NCBI RefSeq assembly: GCF_017255415.1
Contig: NZ_JAFJZZ010000010.1
Coordinates: 1 to 64,000 of the forward strand
From: Clostridium aminobutyricum
Lineage (GTDB): Bacteria > Bacillota > Clostridia > Peptostreptococcales > Anaerovoracaceae
Length of the DNA: 64,000 nt
Direction of reading: 5' to 3'
The position numbers and the translations under genes are program-made. Of this stretch, positions 26,813-35,274 are shown in pieces (position 1 is the first letter of the stretch; every line of letters starts with the position of its first letter). The notes under the pieces are model-generated. The model was given only the letters and a program-made list of their open reading frames with translations, made no database searches and was not told the DNA's origin.

Positions 26813-27820
26813 TTAACCTTTGTAGCTGAACGGCAAAATTTGCTGAACGGCATCGGCGACATCCTTAAATGCTGCCGGAGTCAGGGACTGCGCTCCGTCG
26901 CAAAGGGCGTGGGCGGGGTCATTATGAACTTCAATCATCAGACCATCTGCGCCGCAAGCAGTGGCTGCAAGAGACATTGGCTTCACGAGTTTGGAAATTC
27001 CTGTTGCATGACTTGGATCTACAATAATAGGAAGATGTGTCATGGACCGGAGAAGAGGAACACTTGCTAAGTCTAATGTATTTCTGGTAGCTGTTTCAAA
27101 AGTACGGATACCTCTTTCACAAAGAATAACCCGTTCATTACCGCCGGCCATGATGTATTCCGCACTCATCAGAAATTCCTGCAATGTATTGGATAACCCT
27201 CGCTTTAAAAGGATTGGTTTATCTAATTTTCCGACTTCCTTCAGTAACTCAAAGTTCTGCATGTTTCTTGCGCCTACTTGAATAACATCAACGTCTTCAA
27301 AAAGTGGAAGGTGAGAAAGATCCATAACTTCCGTTACGACAGGTAATCCGGAAGCTTTTTTGGCTTCAAGAAGAAGTTCGATTCCTTCTTCTCTCATGCC
27401 CTGGAATGCATAAGGAGAGGTTCTTGGCTTGAAAGCGCCGCCTCGGTATAGACTTGCGCCGGCTGCCTTTACATCTAAGGCAATCTGGCAAACTTGCTCT
27501 CTGGACTCAATGGAGCAAGGACCTGCGATAATTTGAAAATGTCCGCCGCCGATTTTTACACCGGCAATATCCACAATGGTGTCTTCCGGATGGAATTTTC
27601 TGTTGGCATTTTTGTAGGGTTCCTGAATACGTCTGACGGCTTCTACTATATCCAGTGCATTGATCAGCTCCATATCCACTGCCGTAGTGTCTCCGATGAG
27701 CCCTATAATCGTAGTACTAGCACCCTGACTCATATGAATGTCAAGGTCCATACTTCTTAACCATGAAATTAAGTTCTCCAACTGTTTCTGGTCTGGATTG
27801 TTTTTCAAAATAATAACCAT
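26813..27820 (-). CDS. aroF: DAHP synthase, type I beta with N-terminal regulatory domain
   Basis: First enzyme of the shikimate pathway; condenses PEP and erythrose-4-phosphate. 335 residues. Residues ~1-75 form a ferredoxin-like domain as in Thermotoga-type DAHPS, where it mediates Tyr/Phe inhibition. The barrel follows: IIAGPCSIESREQ, RGGAFKPRTSPYAFQG, KRGLSNTLQEFL, IVDPSHATG. AGAGGAG precedes the ATG. It is the first structural gene of the operon, downstream of the leader peptide and attenuator. Confidence 0.95.
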   Translation of the reverse strand: MVIILKNNPDQKQLENLISWLRSMDLDIHMSQGASTTIIGLIGDTTAVDMELINALDIVEAVRRIQEPYKNANRKFHPEDTIVDIAGVKIGGGHFQIIAGPCSIESREQVCQIALDVKAAGASLYRGGAFKPRTSPYAFQGMREEGIELLLEAKKASGLPVVTEVMDLSHLPLFEDVDVIQVGARNMQNFELLKEVGKLDKPILLKRGLSNTLQEFLMSAEYIMAGGNERVILCERGIRTFETATRNTLDLASVPLLRSMTHLPIIVDPSHATGISKLVKPMSLAATACGADGLMIEVHNDPAHALCDGAQSLTPAAFKDVADAVQQILPFSYKG

Positions 27821-27855
27821 AATTTTCTCTCCTCTACATTGTGCTTACTTTTGTA

Positions 27856-27871
27856 AGATGCAATTGCATCT
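27856..27871. repeat. 16-bp perfect palindrome in the aroF leader
   Basis: AGATGCAATTGCATCT is perfectly self-complementary and lies between the attenuator terminator and the aroF start. It could be a protein site or an RNA hairpin; no function can be assigned. Confidence 0.5.
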
Positions 27872-27899
27872 GATCCACTATTAAAATCTTCTAGGTAAT

Positions 27900-27936
27900 T
27901 AAAAAAGCCCCGCAAGTGAATTTCACCTGCGGAGCT
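27900..27936 (-). terminator. Attenuator terminator of the aro operon
   Basis: On the - strand, AGCTCCGCAGGTGAA pairs with TTCACTTGCGGGGCT (15 bp, two G-T wobbles), followed by TTTTTT. It lies between the leader peptide stop and aroF. The upstream segment GAATTTCTCTGC (28001-27990) can pair with the terminator's 5' arm GCAGGTGAAATTC (27930-27918), giving a competing antiterminator. Confidence 0.88.
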
Positions 27937-27964
27937 TAAACGTCATCCTGATTGTTTTATAAAC

Positions 27965-28078
27965 CTACTTAACCAGAGTGCCCATATTTGCAGAGAAATT
28001 CAAATAAGCCTTACTTCTAAAATAGAATGTAAAGCTAAACCAAAAATATTCTACTGCCAAAATTAAATTCTTTAACAT
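27965..28078 (-). CDS. Aromatic-rich leader peptide of the aro operon
   Basis: A 37-codon open frame starting at ATG 28078 with GAGAGG upstream and ending at TAG 27965. Residues 11-20 are YFWFSFTFYF: five Phe, two Tyr and one Trp in ten positions, with more Tyr and Phe at 25 and 28. It lies between a near-consensus promoter and a terminator that has a visible antiterminator partner. This is the arrangement of ribosome-mediated attenuation: starvation for charged aromatic tRNAs would stall the ribosome in the cluster and favour antitermination. It is too short for routine gene callers. Function is inferred from composition and position. Confidence 0.88.
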   Translation of the reverse strand: MLKNLILAVEYFWFSFTFYFRSKAYLNFSANMGTLVK

Positions 28079-28114
28079 GGGTTTTTTCCTCTCGTTTTTT
28101 TATTATTGTAGTTC

Positions 28115-28143
28115 ATATTATCACCAACTAGAACGGTTGTAAA
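28115..28143 (-). promoter_or_regulatory. Promoter of the aro operon
   Basis: On the - strand, TTTACA (28143-28138), exactly 17 nt, TAATAT (28120-28115). The leader peptide starts about 37 nt downstream. Confidence 0.82.
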
Positions 28144-28193
28144 GCATTTTTTTTAATTTTACACAAAAAAACAATAATATTTTGGTATTTTCC

Positions 28194-29441
28194 CTAATAA
28201 GGCAAGGTGATTTCGCCTGTTACAGCCGCAGCTGCCGCGGAAGCAGGCGAAGCCAAATAGATTTCAACTTTCGAAGTCCCCATTCGGCCGAGGAAATTTC
28301 GGTTATTTGTTGCTACCACACGCTCCCCGTCACTTAAAATACCTCCGGTGCGACCGCAGCAAAGTCCGCAGCCCGGATGCGTTACGATTGCTCCGGCTTC
28401 GGTCAATGTCTTAATAATACCTTGCTGAGCAGCTTCGGTGAATACTTTACGGCTGGCAGGGGTTACGATCAGTTTTACAAAAGGCGAAACTTGTTTACCT
28501 TTTAAAATTTCTGCCGCAACCGCTAAATCCTCTAAACGGCCGTTTGTGCAGGAACCGATAAACACTTGATCGATTTTCGTGCCTTGAAGTTCACTTACCG
28601 GTTTGATATTGTCAACCTGAGAAGGACAAGCCATCACCGGTACAAAATCCTCCGCTTTATATTCCATTACTTTAAAATAAGTTGCATCCGTATCGCTTTT
28701 TAAATCACGGTCTTCATCCGTCAAAGAAATCTGACAGTATTCTGCGGTCTTCTCATCCGGTGTGAACAATGCACATTTTGCACCCGCTTCAATGGCCATA
28801 TTGGCAATGGTCATGCGGCTGGAAATGCTCATATTTTCAACGGTGTTTCCGGTAAACTCGAGGGCTCTGTAAGTGGCTCCGTCTGCTCCTAAATCACCGA
28901 TTAAACGCAGGATAATATCTTTTGAAGATACATTGGCAGGGAGGTTCCCTTCAATATTTACCTTTATGGTTTCAGGAACTTTAATCCACATAGTTCCGGT
29001 ACCTAAGATGCTGGCCATTTCCGTATAGCCGATTCCGGATGAAAATGCGCCCACACAGCCATATGTTGTCGTATGGCTGTCTGTACCGAAAACTACATTG
29101 CCGGGTTTTACATAAAGCGCTTCGGTCATCAATTGATGGCAAATCCCGTCAGAACGATGAACATTCTTCAAGCCATATTTTTCAGCGAAAGCATCACCGA
29201 TTTTAAAATGGCGGACATCATCTACTTGACTGGCAGGTACCAGATGGTCATAGATCAAAACAACCCGATCTGGATCCCAAAGCTTGCTAAAGCCCATTTC
29301 TTCAAACTTCTCTGCTACAAAAGGGATAAAAATATCGTGAATCATGACACGGTCTACCTGAACGGTTACGATATCTCCTGCTTTTACGGAGTCTGCCTGT
29401 ATATTTCTCTTTACTAACTTTTCAATAAATGTATATCCCAT
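28194..29441 (-). CDS. leuC: 3-isopropylmalate dehydratase large subunit (copy 1)
   Basis: Aconitase-family [4Fe-4S] enzyme, 415 residues. Cluster cysteines are in GSCTNG and HPGCGLCCG; substrate and fold motifs include FGTDSHTTTYG and GADGATYRALEF. With its LeuD partner just upstream it would isomerise 2-isopropylmalate or a related 2-substituted malate. It is the distal gene of the leu unit; AGGAGGGG precedes the ATG. A second, divergent LeuC lies two genes upstream, so one pair may use citramalate or dimethylmalate. Which is which cannot be settled here. Confidence 0.88.
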   Translation of the reverse strand: MGYTFIEKLVKRNIQADSVKAGDIVTVQVDRVMIHDIFIPFVAEKFEEMGFSKLWDPDRVVLIYDHLVPASQVDDVRHFKIGDAFAEKYGLKNVHRSDGICHQLMTEALYVKPGNVVFGTDSHTTTYGCVGAFSSGIGYTEMASILGTGTMWIKVPETIKVNIEGNLPANVSSKDIILRLIGDLGADGATYRALEFTGNTVENMSISSRMTIANMAIEAGAKCALFTPDEKTAEYCQISLTDEDRDLKSDTDATYFKVMEYKAEDFVPVMACPSQVDNIKPVSELQGTKIDQVFIGSCTNGRLEDLAVAAEILKGKQVSPFVKLIVTPASRKVFTEAAQQGIIKTLTEAGAIVTHPGCGLCCGRTGGILSDGERVVATNNRNFLGRMGTSKVEIYLASPASAAAAAVTGEITLPY

Positions 29442-29451
29442 TTCGCCCCTC

Positions 29452-29943
29452 CTATTCTAAACCGTTTTTCTTGCGCATCGCTTGTACCAGACCGCCGGCA
29501 TTGATGATATCCATCAGATTCTGCGGAAGGGAAGTGATTTCATAATCGATGCCTTTATGGCTGATCGAATGGTTCACATGAACTTCGATTTCATCCCCTT
29601 CTGTTACGGCATCGCGAAGGGTAGGGTTTTCAATAAGCAGAAGGCCATTGTTGATGGCATTTCTAAAAAATATTCGCGCAAATGATTTAGCGATTACGCA
29701 TTTAACGTGGAGGGCCTTGATAATTTCAGGAGCCTGCTCCCGGGAGGAGCCGCAGCCAAAATTTTTCCCCGCAACGATGATATCGCCGTCTTGAATCAAT
29801 CCGGCCAGTTCCGGTCGAAGGGGGGAGAAGGCATATTGTTTCATATCATCAATGGTTTTAAGGGCGAGATAGTCGGTGGGAATAATGATGTCCGTATCGA
29901 TATCATCACCCAAAACCCATACGTTACCTTTAAAAGTTTCCAT
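29452..29943 (-). CDS. leuD: 3-isopropylmalate dehydratase small subunit (copy 1)
   Basis: 163 residues, the archaeal/clostridial short form. Motifs: DDIDTDIIIPTDYLAL (substrate loop YLAL), NFGCGSSREQAP and SFARIFFRNAINNGL. The loop lacks the Arg that marks homoaconitase-type subunits (YLRT), which favours a hydrophobic substrate such as isopropylmalate. It lies 10 nt upstream of leuC copy 1, with AAAGGAG before the ATG. Confidence 0.88.
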   Translation of the reverse strand: METFKGNVWVLGDDIDTDIIIPTDYLALKTIDDMKQYAFSPLRPELAGLIQDGDIIVAGKNFGCGSSREQAPEIIKALHVKCVIAKSFARIFFRNAINNGLLLIENPTLRDAVTEGDEIEVHVNHSISHKGIDYEITSLPQNLMDIINAGGLVQAMRKKNGLE

Positions 29944-30033
29944 GGTATAGCTCCTTTATAGTATATTTATAGAATTCAAAAAACAAATCCGGAAGGCTTT
30001 GATGAACTAATGTAATTCCTTTAAGGCTCCTTA

Positions 30034-31284
30034 CTAAAGTTGATCCTCTGTGGCAATGGCCCCTTTAATGGCAGAGGCTGTTACGGTTGCCGCAGAACCA
30101 AGATAAACCTTGGAGCTTGGATGTCCTGCGCGGCCCTTGAAGTTTCGGGTTCCGGTACTGATAAGCACTTCATTTTCACCGATGACCCCTTGGCAGCTTC
30201 CCCAGCAAACACTGCAGTTGGCATTCATCACGATTGCGCCGGATTCCATGAACGTTTCTATCAGCCCTTCTTCGAGAGCTTGAAGATACACTTCGTTACT
30301 AGCCGGAACGATCAGGAAACGAACATGCGGATGAACTTTACGTCCTTTGAGCAACCTTGCAGCGACGCGCATTTCATCAATCCGGCCGTTATTGCAAGAG
30401 CCTAAAAATGCTTCATCGATAGAAATCCCGCAAGCCTCTGAAGCCGGAATAACATCATCTACAAAATCAGGCTTTGCCACGATCGGCTGCACTTCAGAGA
30501 GGTCAAAGGTATATTCATTGAAATAAACGGCATCCGGATCACTTTGGAATACATGTTTCGGCTTACGTCCGCGTTCTTCCAGCCACTTAAGTGCGATTTC
30601 ATCCGCTTCGAAAACAGCAGACTTGGCACCGGCTTCAACCGCCAGATTGCAAAGCACCATTCGGTCGTTGACGCTCAATGTCTTTGCGCCTTCTCCGGTA
30701 AATTCCATCACTTGATAATTGACGCCGTTTGCTCCGATCTTTCCGATGATGTGGAGCATCAAGTCTCTGGCATATACCCCATCACGGAGCTTTCCAGTTA
30801 AGTTAAATTTGACGGTTTCAGGAACAAGTACCCAGGACGTTCCGGTTACCATGCCATATAAGAAGTCGGTACAGCCAACGCCCGTTCCGAAAGCACCAAG
30901 CGCACCATAGGTGCAAGTATGGCTGTCTGCGCCGAAAATCAATTCCCCCGGACATACGTAGTTCTCCATCATAATTTGGTGACAAACCCCTTTGCCTTCC
31001 CAGAAATCAATATGGTGTTCCCGTGCAAAATCACGCATTTTTTTATGAGAAGCAGCCGTCTTCGGGTTGTCAGCAGGCACATTATGATCGACGATAAAAA
31101 CAAGTTTTTTACTGTCTGCAATCATCGGATGTTTCAGCTGCTGATTGTACATATCGATGGTTAAATGAGTAGTGCCGTCGTTACTCATCATTCTGTCAAG
31201 CGTTACAGTGTGAATATCGCCCGGTTTGACGTTTTCCACTCCTGCCGCTGCAGCGATTATTTTTTCTGCAATCGTCATACCCAT
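30034..31284 (-). CDS. leuC: 3-isopropylmalate dehydratase large subunit (copy 2)
   Basis: 416 residues, same family as the product at 28194-29441 but clearly divergent. Cluster cysteines are present in GSCNNG and in NANCSVCWG, where the usual GCG context is replaced. FGADSHTCTYGALGAFG and GANGVNYQVMEFTG are visible. AAGGAGG lies upstream and the gene starts 2 nt after the stop of its small-subunit partner. Because it is closer to leuA-leuB it is the more likely true isopropylmalate isomerase, but this is inference from position only. Confidence 0.87.
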   Translation of the reverse strand: MGMTIAEKIIAAAAGVENVKPGDIHTVTLDRMMSNDGTTHLTIDMYNQQLKHPMIADSKKLVFIVDHNVPADNPKTAASHKKMRDFAREHHIDFWEGKGVCHQIMMENYVCPGELIFGADSHTCTYGALGAFGTGVGCTDFLYGMVTGTSWVLVPETVKFNLTGKLRDGVYARDLMLHIIGKIGANGVNYQVMEFTGEGAKTLSVNDRMVLCNLAVEAGAKSAVFEADEIALKWLEERGRKPKHVFQSDPDAVYFNEYTFDLSEVQPIVAKPDFVDDVIPASEACGISIDEAFLGSCNNGRIDEMRVAARLLKGRKVHPHVRFLIVPASNEVYLQALEEGLIETFMESGAIVMNANCSVCWGSCQGVIGENEVLISTGTRNFKGRAGHPSSKVYLGSAATVTASAIKGAIATEDQL

Positions 31285-31286
31285 GA

Positions 31287-31763
31287 TTACTCTTCCTCCT
31301 TATTCAAAAATGAGATCAATCCGCCGTTGTTCAGGATATTTTGCATATATTCCGGTAGCTTTGTACAGGGATAGGTCTTTCCTCCGTAGGTCGCAAGACC
31401 TTCGCTCAGAGAAAGCTCCATGGCATCGCCATCCTTTACATCGTCGTAAAGGTCTTTGCAGACGATAACAGGAAGGCCTATGTTGATGGCATTTCTGTAA
31501 AAAATGCGGGCAAAGGATTTAGCGATGACTGCCTGAACCCCTACGGCTTTCAGTACACTGGGTGCCTGCTCCCGGGAAGAACCGCAGCCGAAATTTTCTC
31601 CGCCTACGATAAAATCACCGGGGTTTACCTTCTTTGAGAAATCCGGATCGACGGATTCAAAGGTATGTGCCTTCATCTCTTCAATAGTCGGCAACAACAA
31701 ATATTGTGAAGCAATAATCTGGTCTGTATCCAAATCATTGTGGAATTTAAAAATACTACCCAT
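31287..31763 (-). CDS. leuD: 3-isopropylmalate dehydratase small subunit (copy 2)
   Basis: 158 residues. Motifs: NDLDTDQIIASQYLLL (substrate loop YLLL), NFGCGSSREQAP and SFARIFYRNAINIGL. It is paired with leuC copy 2, with a 2-nt gap. AAGGAGG lies about 7 nt before the ATG. A terminator lies upstream between leuB and this gene, so expression may be partly uncoupled from leuAB. Confidence 0.88.
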   Translation of the reverse strand: MGSIFKFHNDLDTDQIIASQYLLLPTIEEMKAHTFESVDPDFSKKVNPGDFIVGGENFGCGSSREQAPSVLKAVGVQAVIAKSFARIFYRNAINIGLPVIVCKDLYDDVKDGDAMELSLSEGLATYGGKTYPCTKLPEYMQNILNNGGLISFLNKEEE

Positions 31764-31866
31764 GAAAAAACCTCCTTATAAGTAGACCCGAAATAAAGTA
31801 AAACCATTTTTGGGATAAAAAATGAAATTTTTCCTACTATTATATATGTCCCTTTTTATCTATTTT

Positions 31867-31899
31867 AAAAAAAGCGCTAGTGGCAAAGCCAAACAGCGC
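31867..31899 (-). terminator. Terminator-like hairpin between leuB and leuD
   Basis: On the - strand, GCGCT...AGCGC with inner TGGC-TTT-GCCA, followed by seven T. It lies inside the leu unit, so it would be a partial terminator or would mark two transcription units. Confidence 0.7.
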
Positions 31900-31924
31900 A
31901 TTAATTTTTTGCCCGAAAAGCAGG

Positions 31925-32995
31925 CTAGATTTCTGCTGCGATTAAATCTCCGGCTTCTCTTGTGCCGATTGCTTTCATTCCCTCCGTAAAGATATCGGGT
32001 GTACGATATCCTTTTGCCAGAACGGATTTTACGGCAGTTTCCATATCATCTGCTTCCGCAGAAAGCCCAAACGTATAACGAAGCATCATGGCAGCGGATA
32101 ATATAGTAGCCATCGGATTTGCTTTGTTTTGACCTGCGATATCCGGTGCGGAACCGTGAACCGGCTCATACATACCGAAATTGCCTTTTGCTAAGCTTGC
32201 GGAAGGAAGCATACCGATGGAACCGGTAATCATGCTGGCTTCATCGGAAAGGATATCCCCGAAGATATTGCTTGTTACGATGACATCAAACTGCTTCGGA
32301 TTCTTTACAAGCTGCATGGTAGCATTATCGATATATAAGTTTTCCAGCGTCACTTCCGGATAATCCTTTGCAACTTCCGCAACCACTCGTCTCCAAAGTC
32401 TGGAGCTTTCCAAGACATTGGCTTTATCGACGCTGGTCACTTTCTTGTTTCTCTTCATGGCCATGTCAAAAGCAACGACAGCGATTCGGCGAACTTCTTC
32501 TTCCGCATATTGTTCTACATCGTAGGCAGCAAGACCTAAATCGGTTTGTTTGAAGCCTTTTTCTCCGAAATAAATCCCTCCGGTCAATTCTCTGACTACG
32601 ACAATGTCAAGTCCGCCCTCCACAATCTCCGGTTTAAGCGGGCAAGCGTCAGCTAGTTCATCAAACAAGATGGCCGGTCTGAGGTTTGCAAATAAACCGA
32701 GCTCTTTACGAAGACCGAGCAAGGCTCTTTCCGGCCTCTGGTCACCGGGAAGCGTATCCCATTTCCAACCGCCGACGGCACCAAGCAGTACGGCATCACT
32801 TTCTTTACAAGTATCGATGGTTTCCTGGGGCAGGCAAGCACCGGTTTCATCGATGGCGCAGCCGCCGGCCAATACTTTTGTATAGTCAAATTGGTGCTGA
32901 TATTTTTCAGCGATTTTATCTAATACTTTTACTGTTTCAGTCACAACCTCCGGGCCTATTCCGTCGCCGGGGATTAGGGCTATTCTATAATTCAT
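31925..32995 (-). CDS. leuB: 3-isopropylmalate dehydrogenase
   Basis: 356 residues. Oxidative decarboxylation of 3-isopropylmalate with NAD+. Motifs: [12 protein letters not shown], the LeuB-type loop [39 protein letters not shown], and [35 protein letters not shown] precedes the ATG. Second structural gene of the leu unit. Confidence 0.96.
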   Translation of the reverse strand: MNYRIALIPGDGIGPEVVTETVKVLDKIAEKYQHQFDYTKVLAGGCAIDETGACLPQETIDTCKESDAVLLGAVGGWKWDTLPGDQRPERALLGLRKELGLFANLRPAILFDELADACPLKPEIVEGGLDIVVVRELTGGIYFGEKGFKQTDLGLAAYDVEQYAEEEVRRIAVVAFDMAMKRNKKVTSVDKANVLESSRLWRRVVAEVAKDYPEVTLENLYIDNATMQLVKNPKQFDVIVTSNIFGDILSDEASMITGSIGMLPSASLAKGNFGMYEPVHGSAPDIAGQNKANPMATILSAAMMLRYTFGLSAEADDMETAVKSVLAKGYRTPDIFTEGMKAIGTREAGDLIAAEI

Positions 32996-33028
32996 ATTTC
33001 CTCCTTTGTTGTTGCTTGCCTTTGTTTC

Positions 33029-33116
33029 CGTATTAGCCGGGTTTATCTCATATCATGCTCAGTTACGTACCTTATGTACGCGCCTTCGCATTCAATCGAT
33101 AAATCCGGCTAATACG
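33029..33116. repeat. Large palindrome between leuA and leuB
   Basis: A 19-nt arm CGTATTAGCCGGGTTTATC (33029-33047) pairs with 33098-33116 with a single G-T wobble. The 50-nt loop contains a smaller hairpin CGTAC-CTTAT-GTACG. No T run follows on the - strand, so it is not a simple terminator. It may be a dispersed repeat, an mRNA processing site or a stabiliser. Confidence 0.75.
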
Positions 33117-33164
33117 AAAAAAATTCTGCGCAACAAATATCTTATCAATTGGTTGTTGCTTTTA

Positions 33165-34868
33165 TTATTTTGCCGTTAAGGGCTGAACCTTTTTCTGGCG
33201 GTTAATGGCACTAACCAGTGCATTAATGGAAGCAAGAATAATATCTTCATGAATCCCTACGCCCCAGAAGATTTTTCCGTCCTTATCGGCAATGGCGACA
33301 TAAGCAACGGCTCTGGAGCTTGAATTTGCTTCCAATGCATGCTCAGAATACGTTACAAATGTATAGTCAAAAGCATAAGGGCTCTCTTTCAGCGCATTGC
33401 TTACCGCATCCAATCGGCCGTTTCCGGAGGCTGTCAGATCGTAGTCAACGCCGTCTATGGTGACCTTGATATCAACAATCATTCCATCATCGCTTTTGTA
33501 CGTGGACGCTTTTCTAAAGGTAGCATCCGTGATGTCCACCGGCGTAAATACATTGATATACTCTGTTCTAAAGGCTTCCAGAATTTCCTCATGGGATAAT
33601 TCTTTATGCTGACGATCGGAAACGTTCTTGATGAAGTAACCGACTTCTTCCCGCATTTTCTGAGGAATTTCATAGCCATAACTCTGTTCCAGGATGTAAG
33701 CGATGCCGCCTTTACCGGACTGACTGTTGATCCGGATGACGTCGGTTTCATATTCACGGCCTACATCCCGGGGATCGATTGGCAGGTAAGGGACCGTCCA
33801 TTCAATGAGATTTTTCTTATTCCGCCAATCCATACCTTTGGCAATGGCATCCTGATGGGACCCTGAAAATGCGGCAAATACCAATTGCCCGCCGTAAGGC
33901 TGTCTTGGATGCACTTTTAAATCGGTATACTGTTCATATTTATCTACGACTTCCGGCATATTTGAGAAATCAAGTCCCGGATCCACACCGTGTGCAAACA
34001 TATTCATCGCAACCGTAATGATATCTACATTTCCTGTTCGTTCGCCGTTTCCGAATAAGGTTCCTTCCACTCGATCACCGCCTGCCAACAGGCCAAGCTC
34101 AGCATCTGCAACGGCAGTACCTCTGTCGTTGTGAGGATGAAGAGAAATAAGTACATTGTCTCGATCGTGTAAATGATCGCTCATATATTCAATCTGGCTT
34201 GCGTAAACGTGCGGCATGGACATGGATACGGTCGCCGGCAGGTTAATAATCACCTTGTTTTTTGGGGTTGGCTTCCAGATGTCGATAACGGCATTGCAAA
34301 TGTCCAGTGCAAACTCCATTTCCGTACCGGTGAAGCTCTCCGGTGAATATTCAAAAGAAAAATCGGTTTCCGGCATCGTTTCCTTGTACTTGTTTAGCAG
34401 TTTTGCTCCGATTGTTGCGATCTCAATGATTTCTTCCTTCGACTTTTTAAATACCTGCTCACGCTGAGCGTAAGAAGTAGAATTATATAGATGGACAATC
34501 GCTTTCTTTACACCCTTTAAAGACTCAAAGGTCTTTTTGATAATATGTTCTCTCGATTGAGTCAGAACCTGGATCGTTACATCATCCGGAATAAGATTCT
34601 TTTCAATCAATGTTCGTAAAAATCGATACTCTGTTTTAGAAGCGGCCGGGAAGCCAACCTCTATTTCTTTAAATCCGAGGCTGAGGAGGAACTGAAAATA
34701 CTCAACTTTTTCTTCCAGACTCATGGGTACGATAAGAGCCTGATTGCCGTCACGCAAATCCACACTGCACCAAACAGGCGGTTTCTTAACGTGGTCTTTT
34801 TTTACCCATTTCATTTCGTTGATCGGCGGCATATAATAGCCTACCTTGTACTTTTCATAATTTTTCAT
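33165..34868 (-). CDS. leuA: 2-isopropylmalate synthase (long form)
   Basis: 567 residues. Condenses acetyl-CoA with 2-oxoisovalerate. It is the long LeuA type: PPVWCSVDLRDGNQAL at the N-terminus, GFKEIEVGFPAASKTEY, SLHPHNDRGTAVADAELGLL, GNGERTGNVDI, and a C-terminal regulatory (leucine-binding) domain from about 440. The start at 34868 follows AAGGAG; an open N-terminal extension runs into the T-box leader and is not translated. First gene of the leu unit, under T-box control. Confidence 0.95.
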   Translation of the reverse strand: MKNYEKYKVGYYMPPINEMKWVKKDHVKKPPVWCSVDLRDGNQALIVPMSLEEKVEYFQFLLSLGFKEIEVGFPAASKTEYRFLRTLIEKNLIPDDVTIQVLTQSREHIIKKTFESLKGVKKAIVHLYNSTSYAQREQVFKKSKEEIIEIATIGAKLLNKYKETMPETDFSFEYSPESFTGTEMEFALDICNAVIDIWKPTPKNKVIINLPATVSMSMPHVYASQIEYMSDHLHDRDNVLISLHPHNDRGTAVADAELGLLAGGDRVEGTLFGNGERTGNVDIITVAMNMFAHGVDPGLDFSNMPEVVDKYEQYTDLKVHPRQPYGGQLVFAAFSGSHQDAIAKGMDWRNKKNLIEWTVPYLPIDPRDVGREYETDVIRINSQSGKGGIAYILEQSYGYEIPQKMREEVGYFIKNVSDRQHKELSHEEILEAFRTEYINVFTPVDITDATFRKASTYKSDDGMIVDIKVTIDGVDYDLTASGNGRLDAVSNALKESPYAFDYTFVTYSEHALEANSSSRAVAYVAIADKDGKIFWGVGIHEDIILASINALVSAINRQKKVQPLTAK

Positions 34869-34933
34869 AATCTTGCCTCTCCTTGAATTTAAAAATCTAT
34901 AAAATCGTCTTCGACGAATTTTAAAACAAAAAC

Positions 34934-35150
34934 AAAAAACCTTCGTCAATTGCATATTACAAGAGACGAAGGCTAAATACATAGAAATATTAAAGCTTCC
35001 GCGGTACCACTCTTCTTGGTATCTATCAATACCCACTCATCAGTGTTCTTGCTCCAGGGTGAGACACTATATGAACGCATGTGATTTCACACCGACCAAT
35101 CACTCTCTATAATGCGTAGACAACAGCTTATTCCTATCATCGCAAGTCTA
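34934..35150 (-). promoter_or_regulatory. T-box leader (leucine) of leuA
   Basis: On the - strand: stem I contains AGAGAG and the GTGATTGGTCGGTGTG terminal element, closed by ACGCAT/ATGCGT. The likely specifier codon is CTC (Leu) at 35063-35061, followed by ACCCTGGAGC. A GGTAT/ATACC stem follows, then the T-box antiterminator motif AGAGTGGTACCGCGG (35013-34999), then a terminator CCTTCGTC/GACGAAGG (34972-34940) with T6. Uncharged tRNA-Leu would stabilise the antiterminator and switch on leuA. Confidence 0.94.
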
Positions 35151-35205
35151 TTTAATTGTATGTGACGGCCTAAAAAATAGACCGCACACGTCTGCTTAAT
35201 TTATT

Positions 35206-35234
35206 ACTATAATAGAACGATACGGCTTTGTCAA
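35206..35234 (-). promoter_or_regulatory. Promoter of the leu unit
   Basis: On the - strand, TTGACA (35234-35229), 17-nt spacer, TATAGT (35211-35206). It lies upstream of the T-box. Confidence 0.85.
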
Positions 35235-35247
35235 CAACTATTTTGCA

Positions 35248-35271
35248 TTTTTTGTGAATTATCACAAAAAA
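35248..35271. promoter_or_regulatory. Operator-like inverted repeat between divergent leu and ilv promoters
   Basis: Perfect 10-bp arms TTTTTTGTGA and TCACAAAAAA separated by ATTA. It lies immediately upstream of both divergent -35 boxes, well placed to control both. The core TTGTGA-N4-TCACAA resembles CRP/Rex-type half-sites but has different spacing. Confidence 0.7.
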
Positions 35272-35274
35272 GCG

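Noticed and set aside
34869-35036. N-terminal extension of leuA by 56 codons
   Set aside because: The extension is the T-box antiterminator/terminator region read as protein; the true start has AAGGAG just upstream.
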